Origin: JASLDZ01 sp964242625
GTDB taxonomy: Bacteria; Pseudomonadota; Alphaproteobacteria; Caulobacterales; Caulobacteraceae
NCBI GenBank assembly: GCA_964242625.1
Contig: CAXTAO010000006.1
Span: 1 to 64,000 of the forward strand
DNA: 64,000 nucleotides
Direction: 5' to 3'
Shown here: positions 1-8,607 of the stretch, piece after piece
Layout: the number at the start of each line of letters is the position of its first letter
Position numbering within the stretch: position 1 is the stretch's first letter
Program-made: the position numbers and the translations under genes
Notes under the pieces: generated by a model
Told to the model about the DNA's origin: nothing
Seen by the model: the letters and a program-made list of their open reading frames with translations, nothing else
Databases searched by the model: none

Positions 1-55
1 CGAACTCGGGTGCAAGGATTTGCAGTCCTCTGCGTAACCACTCCGCCACCAGGCC
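1..55 (-). tRNA. tRNA-Cys (GCA), 3' part cut off by window edge
   Basis: Read on the minus strand this gives a 5' acceptor strand GGCCTGG, a D arm with GAGTGGTTA, an anticodon stem of five pairs closing the loop CTGCAAA (anticodon GCA), and the beginning of the T arm with GTTCG. The rest of the T arm, the 3' acceptor strand and CCA lie beyond position 1. The 5' end is placed at 55 by counting seven acceptor bases before TG. It is transcribed out of the window. Confidence 0.9.
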
Positions 56-242
56 GCCGCAGGCCCTCGCCGCCGTTGGGGAGGCGCGGGCCGGGAGGGC
101 GCGACGGCTAACAGAGCGCCCCGCCCCCGGCAAGCGCACCCTGGCGCGCAGGGCTTAAGGCGGCGTTGCCAGCCCGGGAGGCGGCGACTAATACCGCGCC
201 GGCCTTCCGGCGCGCGCCTGGGGGTCGCCGCTCGAGGACCTC

Positions 243-884
243 ATGCCGCCTGACTACGCCCGCGCCCGCCTCAACATGGTCGAGACGCAGGTGCGGGTGA
301 ACGATGTCACCGACCATCTCGTGCAGGACGCGATGCGCACCGCGCCCCGAGAGCGGCTGGCGCCGCCCGCCCGCGCGCACCTGGCCTACGCCGAGGCGGA
401 GATCGAGTACGCGCCCGGCTGGCGCATGGCCGAGCCGCGCAACGTGTCCAAGCTTCTCCAGGCGCTGCGACCGCGACCCGGCGAGCGCGCGCTCGCGGTG
501 GCGGCGCCCTACGCCGCGCTCGTGATGGCGCAGATCGGCTGCCGCGTGGTCGCGCGCCAGCCGGAGGGCGCGCCGTTCGACGCGGTGGCCGCCGTGCTGC
601 GCGAGCACGGCTGCGCGGTCGAGGCGGGCGACATCACACGGCTGGGCGAGGAGGGACCGTTCGACGTCATCGCCTCCGAAGTCGGGATCGAGCGCCCTCC
701 GGAGGCGTGGCCGAAAGCGCTGGCGGTAGACGGCCGGTTGGGCGTGTTCGAGCGCGCGGGCCCTGTCGGCAAGGCGCGGCTCTATGTTCAGGCGCCCGAC
801 GGCCCGCTGGCCAGGCGCGAGCTGTTCGACGCCGTACCCGCCTGGGCCCCGGGCTTCGCGCCCAAGCCCGCCTTCAGTCTTTAG
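243..884 (+). CDS. Protein-L-isoaspartate O-methyltransferase-like protein, SAM motif degenerate
   Basis: A 213-residue protein with the PIMT-type N-terminus (ARLNMVETQVRVNDVTD, residues 8-24) and the C-terminal pattern of that family (FERAGPVGKARLYVQ). True PIMTs bind SAM with a VxGxGxGY-type loop. Here the matching stretch, residues 83-91, reads ALAVAAPYA, with no glycines, so methyl transfer is doubtful. It may be a catalytically dead paralogue with a structural or regulatory role; alphaproteobacteria often carry such a PIMT-like gene near envelope genes (from memory). The ATG at 243 is the first good start. No upstream partner is visible apart from the divergent tRNA. Confidence 0.75.
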   Translation: MPPDYARARLNMVETQVRVNDVTDHLVQDAMRTAPRERLAPPARAHLAYAEAEIEYAPGWRMAEPRNVSKLLQALRPRPGERALAVAAPYAALVMAQIGCRVVARQPEGAPFDAVAAVLREHGCAVEAGDITRLGEEGPFDVIASEVGIERPPEAWPKALAVDGRLGVFERAGPVGKARLYVQAPDGPLARRELFDAVPAWAPGFAPKPAFSL

Positions 885-931
885 GGCATGGGCGCTCCCG
901 CCCGGCGCTCGGCGCACCTATACTAGAGGCC

Positions 932-1444
932 ATGCTCGTCGCGGCCGGACATATCCTGATCGTTCTCGCCGCCTTTGCGGGCATGGAGATGTTCGCCTGG
1001 GCGATGCATCGCTACGTCATGCACAGCCGATGGGGATGGGGCTGGCACTCCAGCCATCACGAGGAGCCGATCGGCGGCGGGATGCAGCGCGGCGGGTTCG
1101 AGCTCAACGACCTCTTCGCCGTGGTGTTCGCCGCGCCGGCCATCCTGCTGTTCTGGCTGGGCCGCACGCCCGGGTGGAGCGCGCTGTGGTGGGCGGCCTG
1201 CGGTGTTACGGCCTATGGCGTGATGTACGCCGTGGTCCACGATGGGCTGGTGCACCACCGCTGGCCCTTCCGACTGACGCCGCGTCACGGCTACGCCAAG
1301 CGCCTCGTGCAGGCGCACCGGCTGCATCACGCCACCCTCGGGCGCGACGGGTCGGTGAGCTTCGGCTTCCTCTACGCGCCGGACGTGCGGCATCTGAAGG
1401 CCAAGCTCCGCGGTCGCGGCGTCGCGCCGGACGCCGCGGGGTGA
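932..1444 (+). CDS. crtZ: Beta-carotene hydroxylase CrtZ
   Basis: A 170-residue membrane di-iron hydroxylase that adds 3/3'-hydroxyl groups to beta-ionone rings, turning beta-carotene or canthaxanthin into zeaxanthin or astaxanthin. The histidine clusters of the family are all present: HRYVMH at 26-31, HSSHH at 39-43, HDGLVHH at 103-109 and HRLHH at 129-133, separated by hydrophobic stretches. Length matches bacterial CrtZ. The upstream bases TATACTAGAGG could be a -10 region, but no clear -35 is seen. The stop codon overlaps the GTG start of the next gene (GTGA), so the two are translationally coupled. Confidence 0.93.
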   Translation: MLVAAGHILIVLAAFAGMEMFAWAMHRYVMHSRWGWGWHSSHHEEPIGGGMQRGGFELNDLFAVVFAAPAILLFWLGRTPGWSALWWAACGVTAYGVMYAVVHDGLVHHRWPFRLTPRHGYAKRLVQAHRLHHATLGRDGSVSFGFLYAPDVRHLKAKLRGRGVAPDAAG

Positions 1445-2259
1445 GCGCGACGACCGCCGACGGCGCGTCGGCGGAGCGCCTGCGTTCAGGCCGAGGGCGC
1501 CAGACGGTGGTGGGGTTGGCGCTGGCCGGCCTGCTGCTGGCCGGCTGGCTCCTCACCCACGTCTACGGCGTGTTCGCCTTTCCGCTGGGCTGGACGACGG
1601 CGCCGCTCGCCGCGCCCTTCATCCTAGGCCAGTGCTGGCTGAGCGCGGGGCTGTTCATCGTCGCCCACGACGCCATGCACGGGAGCTTGGCGCCCGGGCG
1701 GCCGCGGCTGAACCGAGCGGTCGGCCGCCTGTGCCTGGGCGTGTACGCCGCCTTCCCCTTCGACCTCCTCCTCAGGAAGCACCACGCCCACCACCGCCAC
1801 GCCGGGGCCGAGGGCGACCCGGACTTCAACGTCGACGGGCCCCGCCTGTTCTGGGCCTGGTACCTGCGGTTCTTCCGCGAGTACTTCGGCTGGCGCCAGC
1901 TCATGCTGATCGTGAGTGTCTTCCTGCTCTACTGGCTCGTGTTCCACGCACGGGTGCTGAACTGCCTGCTGTTTTGGGCGCTGCCGGCGATCGGCTCGTC
2001 GCTGCAGCTGTTCGTCTTCGGCACCTGGCTGCCCCACCGGCACGAAGACCAACCCTTCGCCGACCGGCATAACGCCCGCAGCCAGGGGTATTCCTGGTGG
2101 CTGTCGCTGCTGACGTGCTTCCATTTCGGCTACCACCACGAGCACCACCTCTCGCCCGCCACCCCCTGGTGGGACCTCCCGCGGCGGCGACGCGAGCTCG
2201 CGTCTTCACCTTCGGTTAAGCCTGAGGCTGAGACGGTCGGCGCGGGGATGCGGGCCTAG
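1441..2259 (+). CDS. crtW: Beta-carotene ketolase, CrtW-type (fatty acid desaturase fold)
   Basis: A 272-residue integral membrane protein of the fatty acid desaturase superfamily. Its three histidine motifs are HDAMH (76-80), HHAHHRH (114-120) and, near the C-terminus, YHHEHHL. The sequence FGYHHEHHL followed by PATPWWDLP is typical of CrtW 4,4'-ketolases. With CrtZ it would convert beta-carotene to astaxanthin. The GTG start overlapping the crtZ stop is chosen because it gives a family-sized protein and tight coupling. No other carotenoid genes (crtB, crtI, crtY, crtE) are in the window, so the beta-carotene substrate must come from elsewhere in the genome. Confidence 0.9.
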   Translation: MSATTADGASAERLRSGRGRQTVVGLALAGLLLAGWLLTHVYGVFAFPLGWTTAPLAAPFILGQCWLSAGLFIVAHDAMHGSLAPGRPRLNRAVGRLCLGVYAAFPFDLLLRKHHAHHRHAGAEGDPDFNVDGPRLFWAWYLRFFREYFGWRQLMLIVSVFLLYWLVFHARVLNCLLFWALPAIGSSLQLFVFGTWLPHRHEDQPFADRHNARSQGYSWWLSLLTCFHFGYHHEHHLSPATPWWDLPRRRRELASSPSVKPEAETVGAGMRA

Positions 2260-2270
2260 AGGATGCTGCC

Positions 2271-3077
2271 ATGACCGAGCCTATGGACCGGCGCGTCCTC
2301 CTCGCGGCGGGGCTCCTCGCCGCCGCCGGCCCGGCTGTGGCGCGCGCCCAGCCGCCCGGCTCGACGGCGACCGACTACGGCGACGACGCCTCGGACGCGC
2401 GGCCGCAGTACGACCGCTACGATCCTCAGGGGGCGGCGGGCGCGGGCCGGGCCTATGATCCCACGCGCGACGCCTACGATCCGTCGCGGGACCCCGCCGC
2501 GCGCGGCGTGCAGCCGTCGGAGCCCTACGCCCCCCAGCGCGACGGCCCGCCCACGCCCGACCAGCGGCCGCTCTACGCCGCCGCGCCCCGGGCCGAGACC
2601 TACTCCCGCGACGAAATCGTCAACTCGGCCAGCGACTTCTTCGGCGTGACCGCCGAGGCGGCGGGCTCGGCGGTGGAGCGCATCTTCCGCGACCAGGGCC
2701 GCCCCACCGGCTACATCGCGGGCGAGGAGGTCTCGGGCGCCTTCATCGGCGGCCTGCGCTACGGCAAGGGCCTGCTCTACATGAAGCGCCGGCCGACCGA
2801 GCAGGTGTACTGGCAGGGGCCGAGCGTCGGCTGGGACTTCGGCGGCAACGGCAGCCGCACCTTCACCCTCTGCTACAACCTGCAGTACCCGGACGCGATC
2901 TACCGCCGCTTCCCGGGCGTCGAGGGCTCGGCCTACTTCATCGGCGGCATCGGCGTGAACTATCAGCGGGCCGACACCATCGTCTTGGCGCCCATGCGCG
3001 CGGGCGTGGGGCTGCGGCTCGGCGCGAACGTCGGCTACCTGGCCTATAGCCGCAAGCGCCAGTGGTTCCCGTTCTGA
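2271..3077 (+). CDS. EipA/DUF1134 family periplasmic protein
   Basis: A 268-residue exported protein. It begins with a twin-arginine-like signal sequence (MDRRVLLAAGLLAAAGPAVARA), followed by a tyrosine-, proline- and aspartate-rich low-complexity linker (about residues 30-110) and then a compact C-terminal domain matching DUF1134/EipA. EipA in Brucella is a small periplasmic beta-barrel needed for envelope integrity. The domain contains the conserved run FFGVTAEAAGSAVERIF and the glycine-rich core GWDFGGNGSRTF. It starts 11 bases after crtW, so it may be in the same transcript, although a role in carotenoid synthesis is not implied. An alternative start is the ATG four codons in. Confidence 0.88.
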   Translation: MTEPMDRRVLLAAGLLAAAGPAVARAQPPGSTATDYGDDASDARPQYDRYDPQGAAGAGRAYDPTRDAYDPSRDPAARGVQPSEPYAPQRDGPPTPDQRPLYAAAPRAETYSRDEIVNSASDFFGVTAEAAGSAVERIFRDQGRPTGYIAGEEVSGAFIGGLRYGKGLLYMKRRPTEQVYWQGPSVGWDFGGNGSRTFTLCYNLQYPDAIYRRFPGVEGSAYFIGGIGVNYQRADTIVLAPMRAGVGLRLGANVGYLAYSRKRQWFPF

Positions 3078-3122
3078 GCGGACGCGCTCGCGCCTGACGG
3101 GGAGCGGCTTAAAAGGCGGGCC

Positions 3123-4301
3123 GTGCCCCTCCCCCCCGACACCGCCGTCCTGCAGGTCGTCCCCGCGCTCGACGCCGGCGGGGTGGAGCGCACGACGGTG
3201 GACGTGGCCCGGGCGGTTGTGGAGGCGGGCGGGCGGTCCCTGGTCGCCTCACGTGGCGGCCGGCTCGAAATCGAATCTGGCGAGGCGGGCGTCCGGCTCG
3301 TGCGCCTGCCGCTCGACCGCAAGGACCCGCTCGCCCTCTGGCGCAACGCGCACGCTCTGCGCGCCCTGGCCGAACAGAGCGACGTCCGGCTGATCCACGC
3401 CCGCTCGCGCGCTCCGGCCTGGTCGGCCCTGTGGGCGGCCCGGGCGGCGGGGACGCCGTTCGTGACCACCTATGCCGGCCGCTACAACGCGCGCTCCCCT
3501 CTGAAGCGCGCGTACAACCGGGTGATGGCCCGCGGCGACCTCGTCATCGCCAACTCCGACTGGACGCGCGACCACCTGCTGCGCGAACACCCTGCGACCG
3601 ACCCGGCGCGGGTGATCGCCATCCCGCGCGGGATCGACCTCGCGCGCTTCGATCCGCAGGCGGTCACGCCCGGGCGTGTGGCCGCCGCGCGCATGGCGAT
3701 GGGCCTCGCGCCCGAGGACCGCCGCCCCGTCCTCCTCCTCGCCGGCCGGCTCACGCGCTGGAAGGGCCAAGCGCTCGCGGTCGAGGCGCTGGCGCGCGCG
3801 GGAACAGACGCGGTTTTGGTGCTGGCGGGCGACGACCAGGGCCGCGCGGGCTACCGCGCCGAACTCCTCGCGCTCGCGGCCGGGTTGGGCGTCGCCGACC
3901 GTGTGCGCCTGCCCGGTCATCTAGACGACATGCCAGCCGCCTTCCTCGCCGCCACCCTCGCCCTCGCGCCCTCGCTGGAGCCGGAGGCGTTCGGCCGCAC
4001 GGCGGTCGAGCCGCAGGCGATGCGCACGCCCGTGCTTGCGGCCGATCACGGCGCGCCGACCGAGACGGTCGAGCCGGGCGTCACCGGCTGGCGCATTCCG
4101 CCCGGCGACGTGGACGCCTGGGCCGCCGCCATCGCGCACGCCCTGGGCCTCGACGCCGCCGTGCGCGCGCATATGGGCGAGGCGGGGCTCGCCCGGGTGC
4201 GACGGCTCTACTCCCTGCGCGCCATGACGGACGCCACGCTCGACGCCTACGCCCGCCTACTGGACGCCTGGCGCGATCGGGGGCCGGGGCGAACGCGATG
4301 A
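3123..4301 (+). CDS. Glycosyltransferase family 4 (GT-B fold)
   Basis: A 392-residue GT-B glycosyltransferase. The N-terminal donor-independent domain opens with VLQVVPALDAGGVERTTVD, and the C-terminal half has a glycosyltransferase group 1 domain with LLAGRLTRWKGQ and the nucleotide-sugar binding region EPEAFGRTAVEPQAM. It probably acts at the cytoplasmic face of the membrane on lipopolysaccharide or another surface glycan; the exact sugar cannot be read from the sequence. The start is GTG, with no better ATG nearby. Its stop overlaps the ATG of the next gene (ATGA), pairing it with a family 9 transferase. Confidence 0.88.
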   Translation: MPLPPDTAVLQVVPALDAGGVERTTVDVARAVVEAGGRSLVASRGGRLEIESGEAGVRLVRLPLDRKDPLALWRNAHALRALAEQSDVRLIHARSRAPAWSALWAARAAGTPFVTTYAGRYNARSPLKRAYNRVMARGDLVIANSDWTRDHLLREHPATDPARVIAIPRGIDLARFDPQAVTPGRVAAARMAMGLAPEDRRPVLLLAGRLTRWKGQALAVEALARAGTDAVLVLAGDDQGRAGYRAELLALAAGLGVADRVRLPGHLDDMPAAFLAATLALAPSLEPEAFGRTAVEPQAMRTPVLAADHGAPTETVEPGVTGWRIPPGDVDAWAAAIAHALGLDAAVRAHMGEAGLARVRRLYSLRAMTDATLDAYARLLDAWRDRGPGRTR

Positions 4302-5251
4302 ACCGGGTGCTGGTGATCAAGCTCGCGGCGCTGGGCGACTTCGTCCAGGCGACAGGGCCCATGCGCCGAATCCGCCAAGCGCATCCGGCCGCGAAGATCT
4401 CGCTCCTCACCACGCCGCCGTACGCCGAGCTCGGCCGCGCGCTGGGCCTGTTCGACGCGGTGGACGACGGCGGGCGCCCGCGCACGCTGGGCGGCCAGCT
4501 CGCCCTCGTCCGGCGGCTGCGGGCGGGGCGGTTCGACCGGGTCTACGACCTCCAGACCTCCGACCGTTCGTCGGCGCTGCGGCTCCTGTTCTGGCCACGC
4601 GTCCCGCAATGGTCGGGCGTCGCGGCCGGAGCCTCGCACCCGCACCGCCATCCCGATCGCGACCGCATGCACACGCTGGAGCGCCAGGCCGACCAGCTGC
4701 GCGACGCCGGGATCTGGCCGGACGCGCCGACCGCCCCCGGCTCCGCGCCCGCGCCCGACCTCGGCTTCATGGCGGCGGACGCGAACGCCCCCCAGCGCTT
4801 CGGCCTGCCCCCGCGCTACGCCCTCCTCGCGCCGGGCGCCTCGCCCCAGCGCCCCGGCAAGCGGTGGCCCCTGGCGGGCTGGATCGCGCTGGCCCGCGCG
4901 CTCGCCGCCGAGGGCGTCGCCCCCGCCGTGGTGGGCGGCCCGGCCGAGGCCGAGCTCGGGAGGGAGATCGCGGCGGGCTCGGGCGCGCTGAGCCTTGCGG
5001 GCGCCACCACCTTCGCGGACCTTGCGGCGCTAGGGCGGGAGGCGACGCTCGCCGTCAGCAACGACACGGGCCCCGCCCACCTCCTGGCCGCGGCGGGCGC
5101 GCCCACGCTCGTGCTGTTCGGGCCGGACAGCGACCCTGCGCTGTGCGCGCCGCGGGGCGCCCGGGTGGAGGTTCTGCGCGCGCCCGCGCTGGCCGAACTG
5201 GACGCCGCATCGGTGACCCGCGCAGCCCTCGCCCTCTGTTCGGTACGATAG
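4298..5251 (+). CDS. Glycosyltransferase family 9 (heptosyltransferase-like)
   Basis: A 317-residue protein starting MNRVLVIKLAALGDFVQAT, the classic N-terminus of ADP-heptose:LPS heptosyltransferases. The C-terminal domain contains LLAPGASPQRPGKRWP and VSNDTGPAHLLAA, the ADP-heptose binding signatures of GT9. It is likely to build the LPS core together with the overlapping GT4 gene. It is coupled to that gene by a four-base overlap. Family membership is firm; the sugar donor is inferred. Confidence 0.9.
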   Translation: MNRVLVIKLAALGDFVQATGPMRRIRQAHPAAKISLLTTPPYAELGRALGLFDAVDDGGRPRTLGGQLALVRRLRAGRFDRVYDLQTSDRSSALRLLFWPRVPQWSGVAAGASHPHRHPDRDRMHTLERQADQLRDAGIWPDAPTAPGSAPAPDLGFMAADANAPQRFGLPPRYALLAPGASPQRPGKRWPLAGWIALARALAAEGVAPAVVGGPAEAELGREIAAGSGALSLAGATTFADLAALGREATLAVSNDTGPAHLLAAAGAPTLVLFGPDSDPALCAPRGARVEVLRAPALAELDAASVTRAALALCSVR

Positions 5252-5404
5252 CTGACAGGCGAGGCGACGGGTCGCGCCGGATCGGGTTGCCCCGCGCGTC
5301 GCGGACCCACATATTCAACCGTCGCAGTCGGCGCGTTCTGTCGATCTGCGCGTTGCACCACGCCTGTTCAACAGCTCCAGGAGAGCCCGCCTATTCGCCG
5401 CCCC

Positions 5405-5926
5405 ATGCAAGCGCCGCCGGTCAAGGACGGGCCGCGCATGAACGAAGACATCCGCGTCCCTCGCGTCCTGCTGATCGATCAGCACGGCGAGAAGCAGGGT
5501 GTCATGCCGACGCTGGCCGCGCTCGAAGCGGCGGAGGAGGCGGGGCTGGACCTCGTGGAAATCGTGCCGACGGCCGATCCGCCCGTGTGCAAGATCCTGG
5601 ACTACGGCAAGTTCAAGTTCCAGGAGCAGAAGCGCAAGAACGAGGCGCGCAAGAAGCAGAAGGTGGTCGAGGTTAAGGAGATCAAGCTCCGGCCGCAGAT
5701 CGACACCCACGACTACGACGTGAAGGCCAAGGCGATGCACGGCTTCTTCGAGGAGGGCGACAAGGTCAAGGTGACCCTGCGCTTCCGCGGCCGTGAGCTC
5801 GCCCACCCCGAGCTCGGCATGAAGCTCTTGCAACGGGTCAAGGCCGACTTCGAGGAAGTCGCCAAGGTCGAGTACGAGCCCCGCATGGAGGGCAAGCAGA
5901 TGATCATGATCCTCGCCCCGCGCTGA
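5405..5926 (+). CDS. infC: Translation initiation factor IF-3
   Basis: A 173-residue protein with the complete IF-3 architecture: N-terminal domain (IRVPRVLLIDQHGEKQGVM), a lysine-rich linker helix (KFKFQEQKRKNEARKKQK) and a C-terminal domain ending RMEGKQMIMILAPR. IF-3 binds the 30S subunit and checks start-codon pairing. The ATG at 5405 gives the usual alphaproteobacterial leader MQAPPVKDGPRMNEDIR; the ATG at 5438 is an alternative. The 153 bases upstream include TTGCCC and CACATATTC, a weak promoter candidate. In many relatives rpmI-rplT lie close downstream; here a chemoreceptor gene on the opposite strand separates them. Confidence 0.97.
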   Translation: MQAPPVKDGPRMNEDIRVPRVLLIDQHGEKQGVMPTLAALEAAEEAGLDLVEIVPTADPPVCKILDYGKFKFQEQKRKNEARKKQKVVEVKEIKLRPQIDTHDYDVKAKAMHGFFEEGDKVKVTLRFRGRELAHPELGMKLLQRVKADFEEVAKVEYEPRMEGKQMIMILAPR

Positions 5927-5960
5927 CCGGGGCGGACGGATCTAGGCGTCGCGCTACGGT

Positions 5961-7808
5961 TCAGGCCGCGCGGCGCTCGCTCCAGTTGGCGACCGGCGCG
6001 CCCAGGTCGAAGCGGGCGGCGAGCTGCGAGAGGCCTTCCGCCTCCGCCGCCAGCGCCTGCGCCGCCGCGGTGCTCTCCTCGGCAACCGCGGCGTTCTGCT
6101 GGGTAATCTGGTCCATGCGGTTCACCGCCGTGTTGACCTGCGCGAGCCCCTGCGCCTGCTCGCGCGTGCCCGCGGCGATCTCCGCGACGACCTGGTCCAC
6201 CGCCGCGACCTGGTCGGCGATGCGGTGGAGCGCGCGGCCAGCCTCGCCGACGCTCGCCACCCCGCCCGTCACCTCGCGGGAGGCTTCGGCCATAAGCGCC
6301 TTGATCTCCTTGGCCGCGGCTCCCGAGCGCTGGGCCAGCGCGCGCACCTCCGACGCTACCACGGCGAAGCCGCGCCCCGCCTCGCCGGCGCGCGCCGCCT
6401 CTACGCCGGCGTTCAGCGCCAGGAGCGTAGTCTGGAAGGCGATCTCGTCCATGACGCCGACGATCCCGCCGATCCGCTCGGAGCTCTTGGCCACCGCGTC
6501 CATCGCCGCCACCGCCCGCCGCGCCTGATCGCCGGAGCCCTCCGCGTCGGCACGCACGGCCTTGACGGCCTCCCCGGCGCGCTGGGCGCCTTCCGCCGTC
6601 ATGCGGACGTTGGCGGTGATCTCGTCGAGCGCGGCGGCGGTCTCCTCCAGCCCCGCGGCCTGCTGCTCGGCCCGGCGCGACAGGTCGGCGGCGGCGCGGG
6701 CGATCTCGCCGGAGCCGCTCTCCACGCCGCCGGCCGCGACGCCCAGCGCCTCCACCGTGTCGCGCAGGGCGTCCACCGCGGCGTTGAAGTCGGTGCACAG
6801 CTGGGCGTAGGCGGGTGGCAGGGCGTCGATGCGGCAGCCGAGGTCGCCCGCGGCCAGCTGGCCCAGCGCCTGAGAGAGGGTAGCGACCACCGCGGCCTGG
6901 GTGCGTGCGGCGAGCTGGCGGGCGATCTCCTGCGCGCGGCGCGCGTCGTCGTCGGCGAGGCGCCGGTCCAGCGTCTCGCGGTCCAGCTCCACCCCGCCGG
7001 TGACCGCCGTCTCCAGCACCTCCGCCGCGGTGGCGAGCTCGCCGAGCGTGTCTCCACGGTGAGCGACCGAGGACTGGATCGCCTCCATCCGCGCGGCGAA
7101 GTCGGCCTTGGCCACGCCGACGTAGAGGATGCCGATCACCTCGCCGCCCGCGACCAGCGGATCGTAGATGGTGAAGAAGGTGCGGCCGAGGATCTGCGCC
7201 TCGCCCCGAAAGGTGCGCCCCTCCTCTAGTACGCGGCGGCGCACCGCGGCGTCGGCCAGCGTCGTGCCGACCGCGCGCCCGCCGGAAGCCGCGACCACGT
7301 TGGTGGCGACGCGACGGTCGCCCAGGAATATGGTGGCCGTGCCGCCCGCCTGGGCGCGGACGAGGTCGACGGCTGCGACGTCGTCGTTGATCACCCGGTC
7401 GCCGAACAGAAGTCGGTCGCCGGCTCGCCGCGGCTCGCCATGGGCGTGCAGCGTCGTGCGCAGGAGGGCGAGGTTGCGGTCGAGGTCGGCCTGGGCGCGG
7501 GCGTAGACCTGCCGCTCGCCCACGCGCAGCGCGACGCCGGCCAGCCGGCCGCGCACCGCGCCCAGGGGCTTGAGCTGGCGCCCCGCCGCCCAGGCGCCCG
7601 CCGCCGCGAGAAGGCCCGCCGCCCCCGCCGCGAGGCACCAGCCCGCCCCACCGGGGGCCAAACGGATCACCGCCAGGCTCGCGCCCGCCGCCGCGACGGG
7701 CGCGGTGGAGGCCAGGAGCATGACGCGGGCGGGCAGGTCGGCGGCGCGGGGCATGGATCCGATGCGCTGGAGGAAGCGCGCCGACCCTGGCCCGCCCGCG
7801 TTGAGCAT
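5961..7808 (-). CDS. Methyl-accepting chemotaxis protein with Cache sensor domain
   Basis: A 615-residue chemoreceptor. Two hydrophobic segments near the N-terminus (about residues 27-70) frame the membrane anchor. They are followed by a Cache-type sensor domain (about 80-230) with RTFFTIYDPLVAGGEVIGILYVGV, here cited by its key residues FFTIYDPL and GILYVG. Then come a HAMP-like region and the signalling domain whose hairpin tip reads EIAFQTTLLALNAGVEAARAGEAG. It ends NWSERRAA with no CheR-docking xWxxF pentapeptide. The GTG/ATG start is uncertain: an internal ATG at 7754 also precedes the membrane helices. It lies divergent from rpmI and convergent with infC. Confidence 0.9.
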   Translation of the reverse strand: MLNAGGPGSARFLQRIGSMPRAADLPARVMLLASTAPVAAAGASLAVIRLAPGGAGWCLAAGAAGLLAAAGAWAAGRQLKPLGAVRGRLAGVALRVGERQVYARAQADLDRNLALLRTTLHAHGEPRRAGDRLLFGDRVINDDVAAVDLVRAQAGGTATIFLGDRRVATNVVAASGGRAVGTTLADAAVRRRVLEEGRTFRGEAQILGRTFFTIYDPLVAGGEVIGILYVGVAKADFAARMEAIQSSVAHRGDTLGELATAAEVLETAVTGGVELDRETLDRRLADDDARRAQEIARQLAARTQAAVVATLSQALGQLAAGDLGCRIDALPPAYAQLCTDFNAAVDALRDTVEALGVAAGGVESGSGEIARAAADLSRRAEQQAAGLEETAAALDEITANVRMTAEGAQRAGEAVKAVRADAEGSGDQARRAVAAMDAVAKSSERIGGIVGVMDEIAFQTTLLALNAGVEAARAGEAGRGFAVVASEVRALAQRSGAAAKEIKALMAEASREVTGGVASVGEAGRALHRIADQVAAVDQVVAEIAAGTREQAQGLAQVNTAVNRMDQITQQNAAVAEESTAAAQALAAEAEGLSQLAARFDLGAPVANWSERRAA

Positions 7809-7852
7809 TGGTTAGCGACGACGGGCCGCGCGGCCCGATCCCGCGCCTTCCC

Positions 7853-7879
7853 TTGCGCTGACGGCCCCATGCGGCTAGA
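7853..7879 (+). promoter_or_regulatory. Housekeeping sigma-type promoter of rpmI-rplT
   Basis: TTGCGC (7853-7858) and GCTAGA (7874-7879) are separated by 15 bases, close to the Caulobacter sigma-73 consensus (TTGaCG, N10-14, GCTANAWC). It is about 100 bases before the rpmI start and lies between the divergent chemoreceptor and rpmI, leaving room for a leader. Confidence 0.6.
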
Positions 7880-7979
7880 CACCGCGCCCTTCCGGGACCG
7901 CCTGGCCGAAAGGCATGCCATGGCGGTCCGTCATGCTGTCCAAAGAGGACGGACCGCCCGCAAGGCCGGCCGACGCGAA

Positions 7980-8183
7980 ATGCCCAAGCTCAAGACCAAG
8001 TCGGGCGTCAAGAAACGCTTCAAGCTCACCGCCACCGGAAAGCTCAAGGCCGGTGTGGCGGGCAAGCGCCACCGCCTGATCAGCCACAACGCCAAGTACA
8101 TCCGCCAGAACCGCGGCACCAAGGTGATGTCGGGGGCCGACACCAAGATCGTCAAGCTGTTCATTCCGTACGGCTTGAGCTGA
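7980..8183 (+). CDS. rpmI: 50S ribosomal protein L35
   Basis: A 67-residue basic protein starting MPKLKTKSGVKKRFKLTATG and containing HRLISHNAKYIRQNRGT, the L35 signature. The ATG at 7980 is chosen because L35 begins MPKLKTKS; longer in-frame starts give a non-conserved tail. It is followed after 45 bases by rplT, the usual operon partner. A strong promoter-like sequence lies about 100 bases upstream. Confidence 0.98.
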   Translation: MPKLKTKSGVKKRFKLTATGKLKAGVAGKRHRLISHNAKYIRQNRGTKVMSGADTKIVKLFIPYGLS

Positions 8184-8228
8184 CGATCCGCGCCCTCCCC
8201 CCAGACATCAACGCACAGGTGACATGAC

Positions 8229-8585
8229 ATGGCCCGCGTGAAGAGGGGCGTGACCGCCCACGCCCGGCACAAAAAGGTTCTCGAGCAGGCGAAGGGCTTC
8301 TACGGCCGTCGCAAGAACACCATCCGTACGGCCAAGGCTGCTGTCGACAAGGCCGGCCAGTACGCTTACCGCGACCGCAAGGTCAGGAAGCGCCAGTTCC
8401 GCGCCCTGTGGATCCAGCGCATCAACGCCGCCGCCCGGCTGGAAGGCTTCACCTACAGCCAATTCATCCACGGCCTCGACCTCGCGGGCGTGGAGATGGA
8501 CCGCAAGGTGCTGGCCGACATCGCCGGCGCGGACCCCGCCGCCTTCAAGGCGGTGGCCGACCAGGTGCGCGCGGCGCTGGCGTAA
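8229..8585 (+). CDS. rplT: 50S ribosomal protein L20
   Basis: A 118-residue rRNA-binding protein needed early in 50S assembly. It starts MARVKRGVTAHARHKKVLEQ and contains AKGFYGRRKNTIRTAK and RDRKVRKRQFRALWIQRIN, the L20 signatures. The length is normal. It is the last gene of the rpmI-rplT transcript, followed 22 bases later by a clear hairpin terminator. Confidence 0.98.
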   Translation: MARVKRGVTAHARHKKVLEQAKGFYGRRKNTIRTAKAAVDKAGQYAYRDRKVRKRQFRALWIQRINAAARLEGFTYSQFIHGLDLAGVEMDRKVLADIAGADPAAFKAVADQVRAALA

Positions 8586-8607
8586 GCGCTTCGCCTGAAA
8601 GCGCAGG

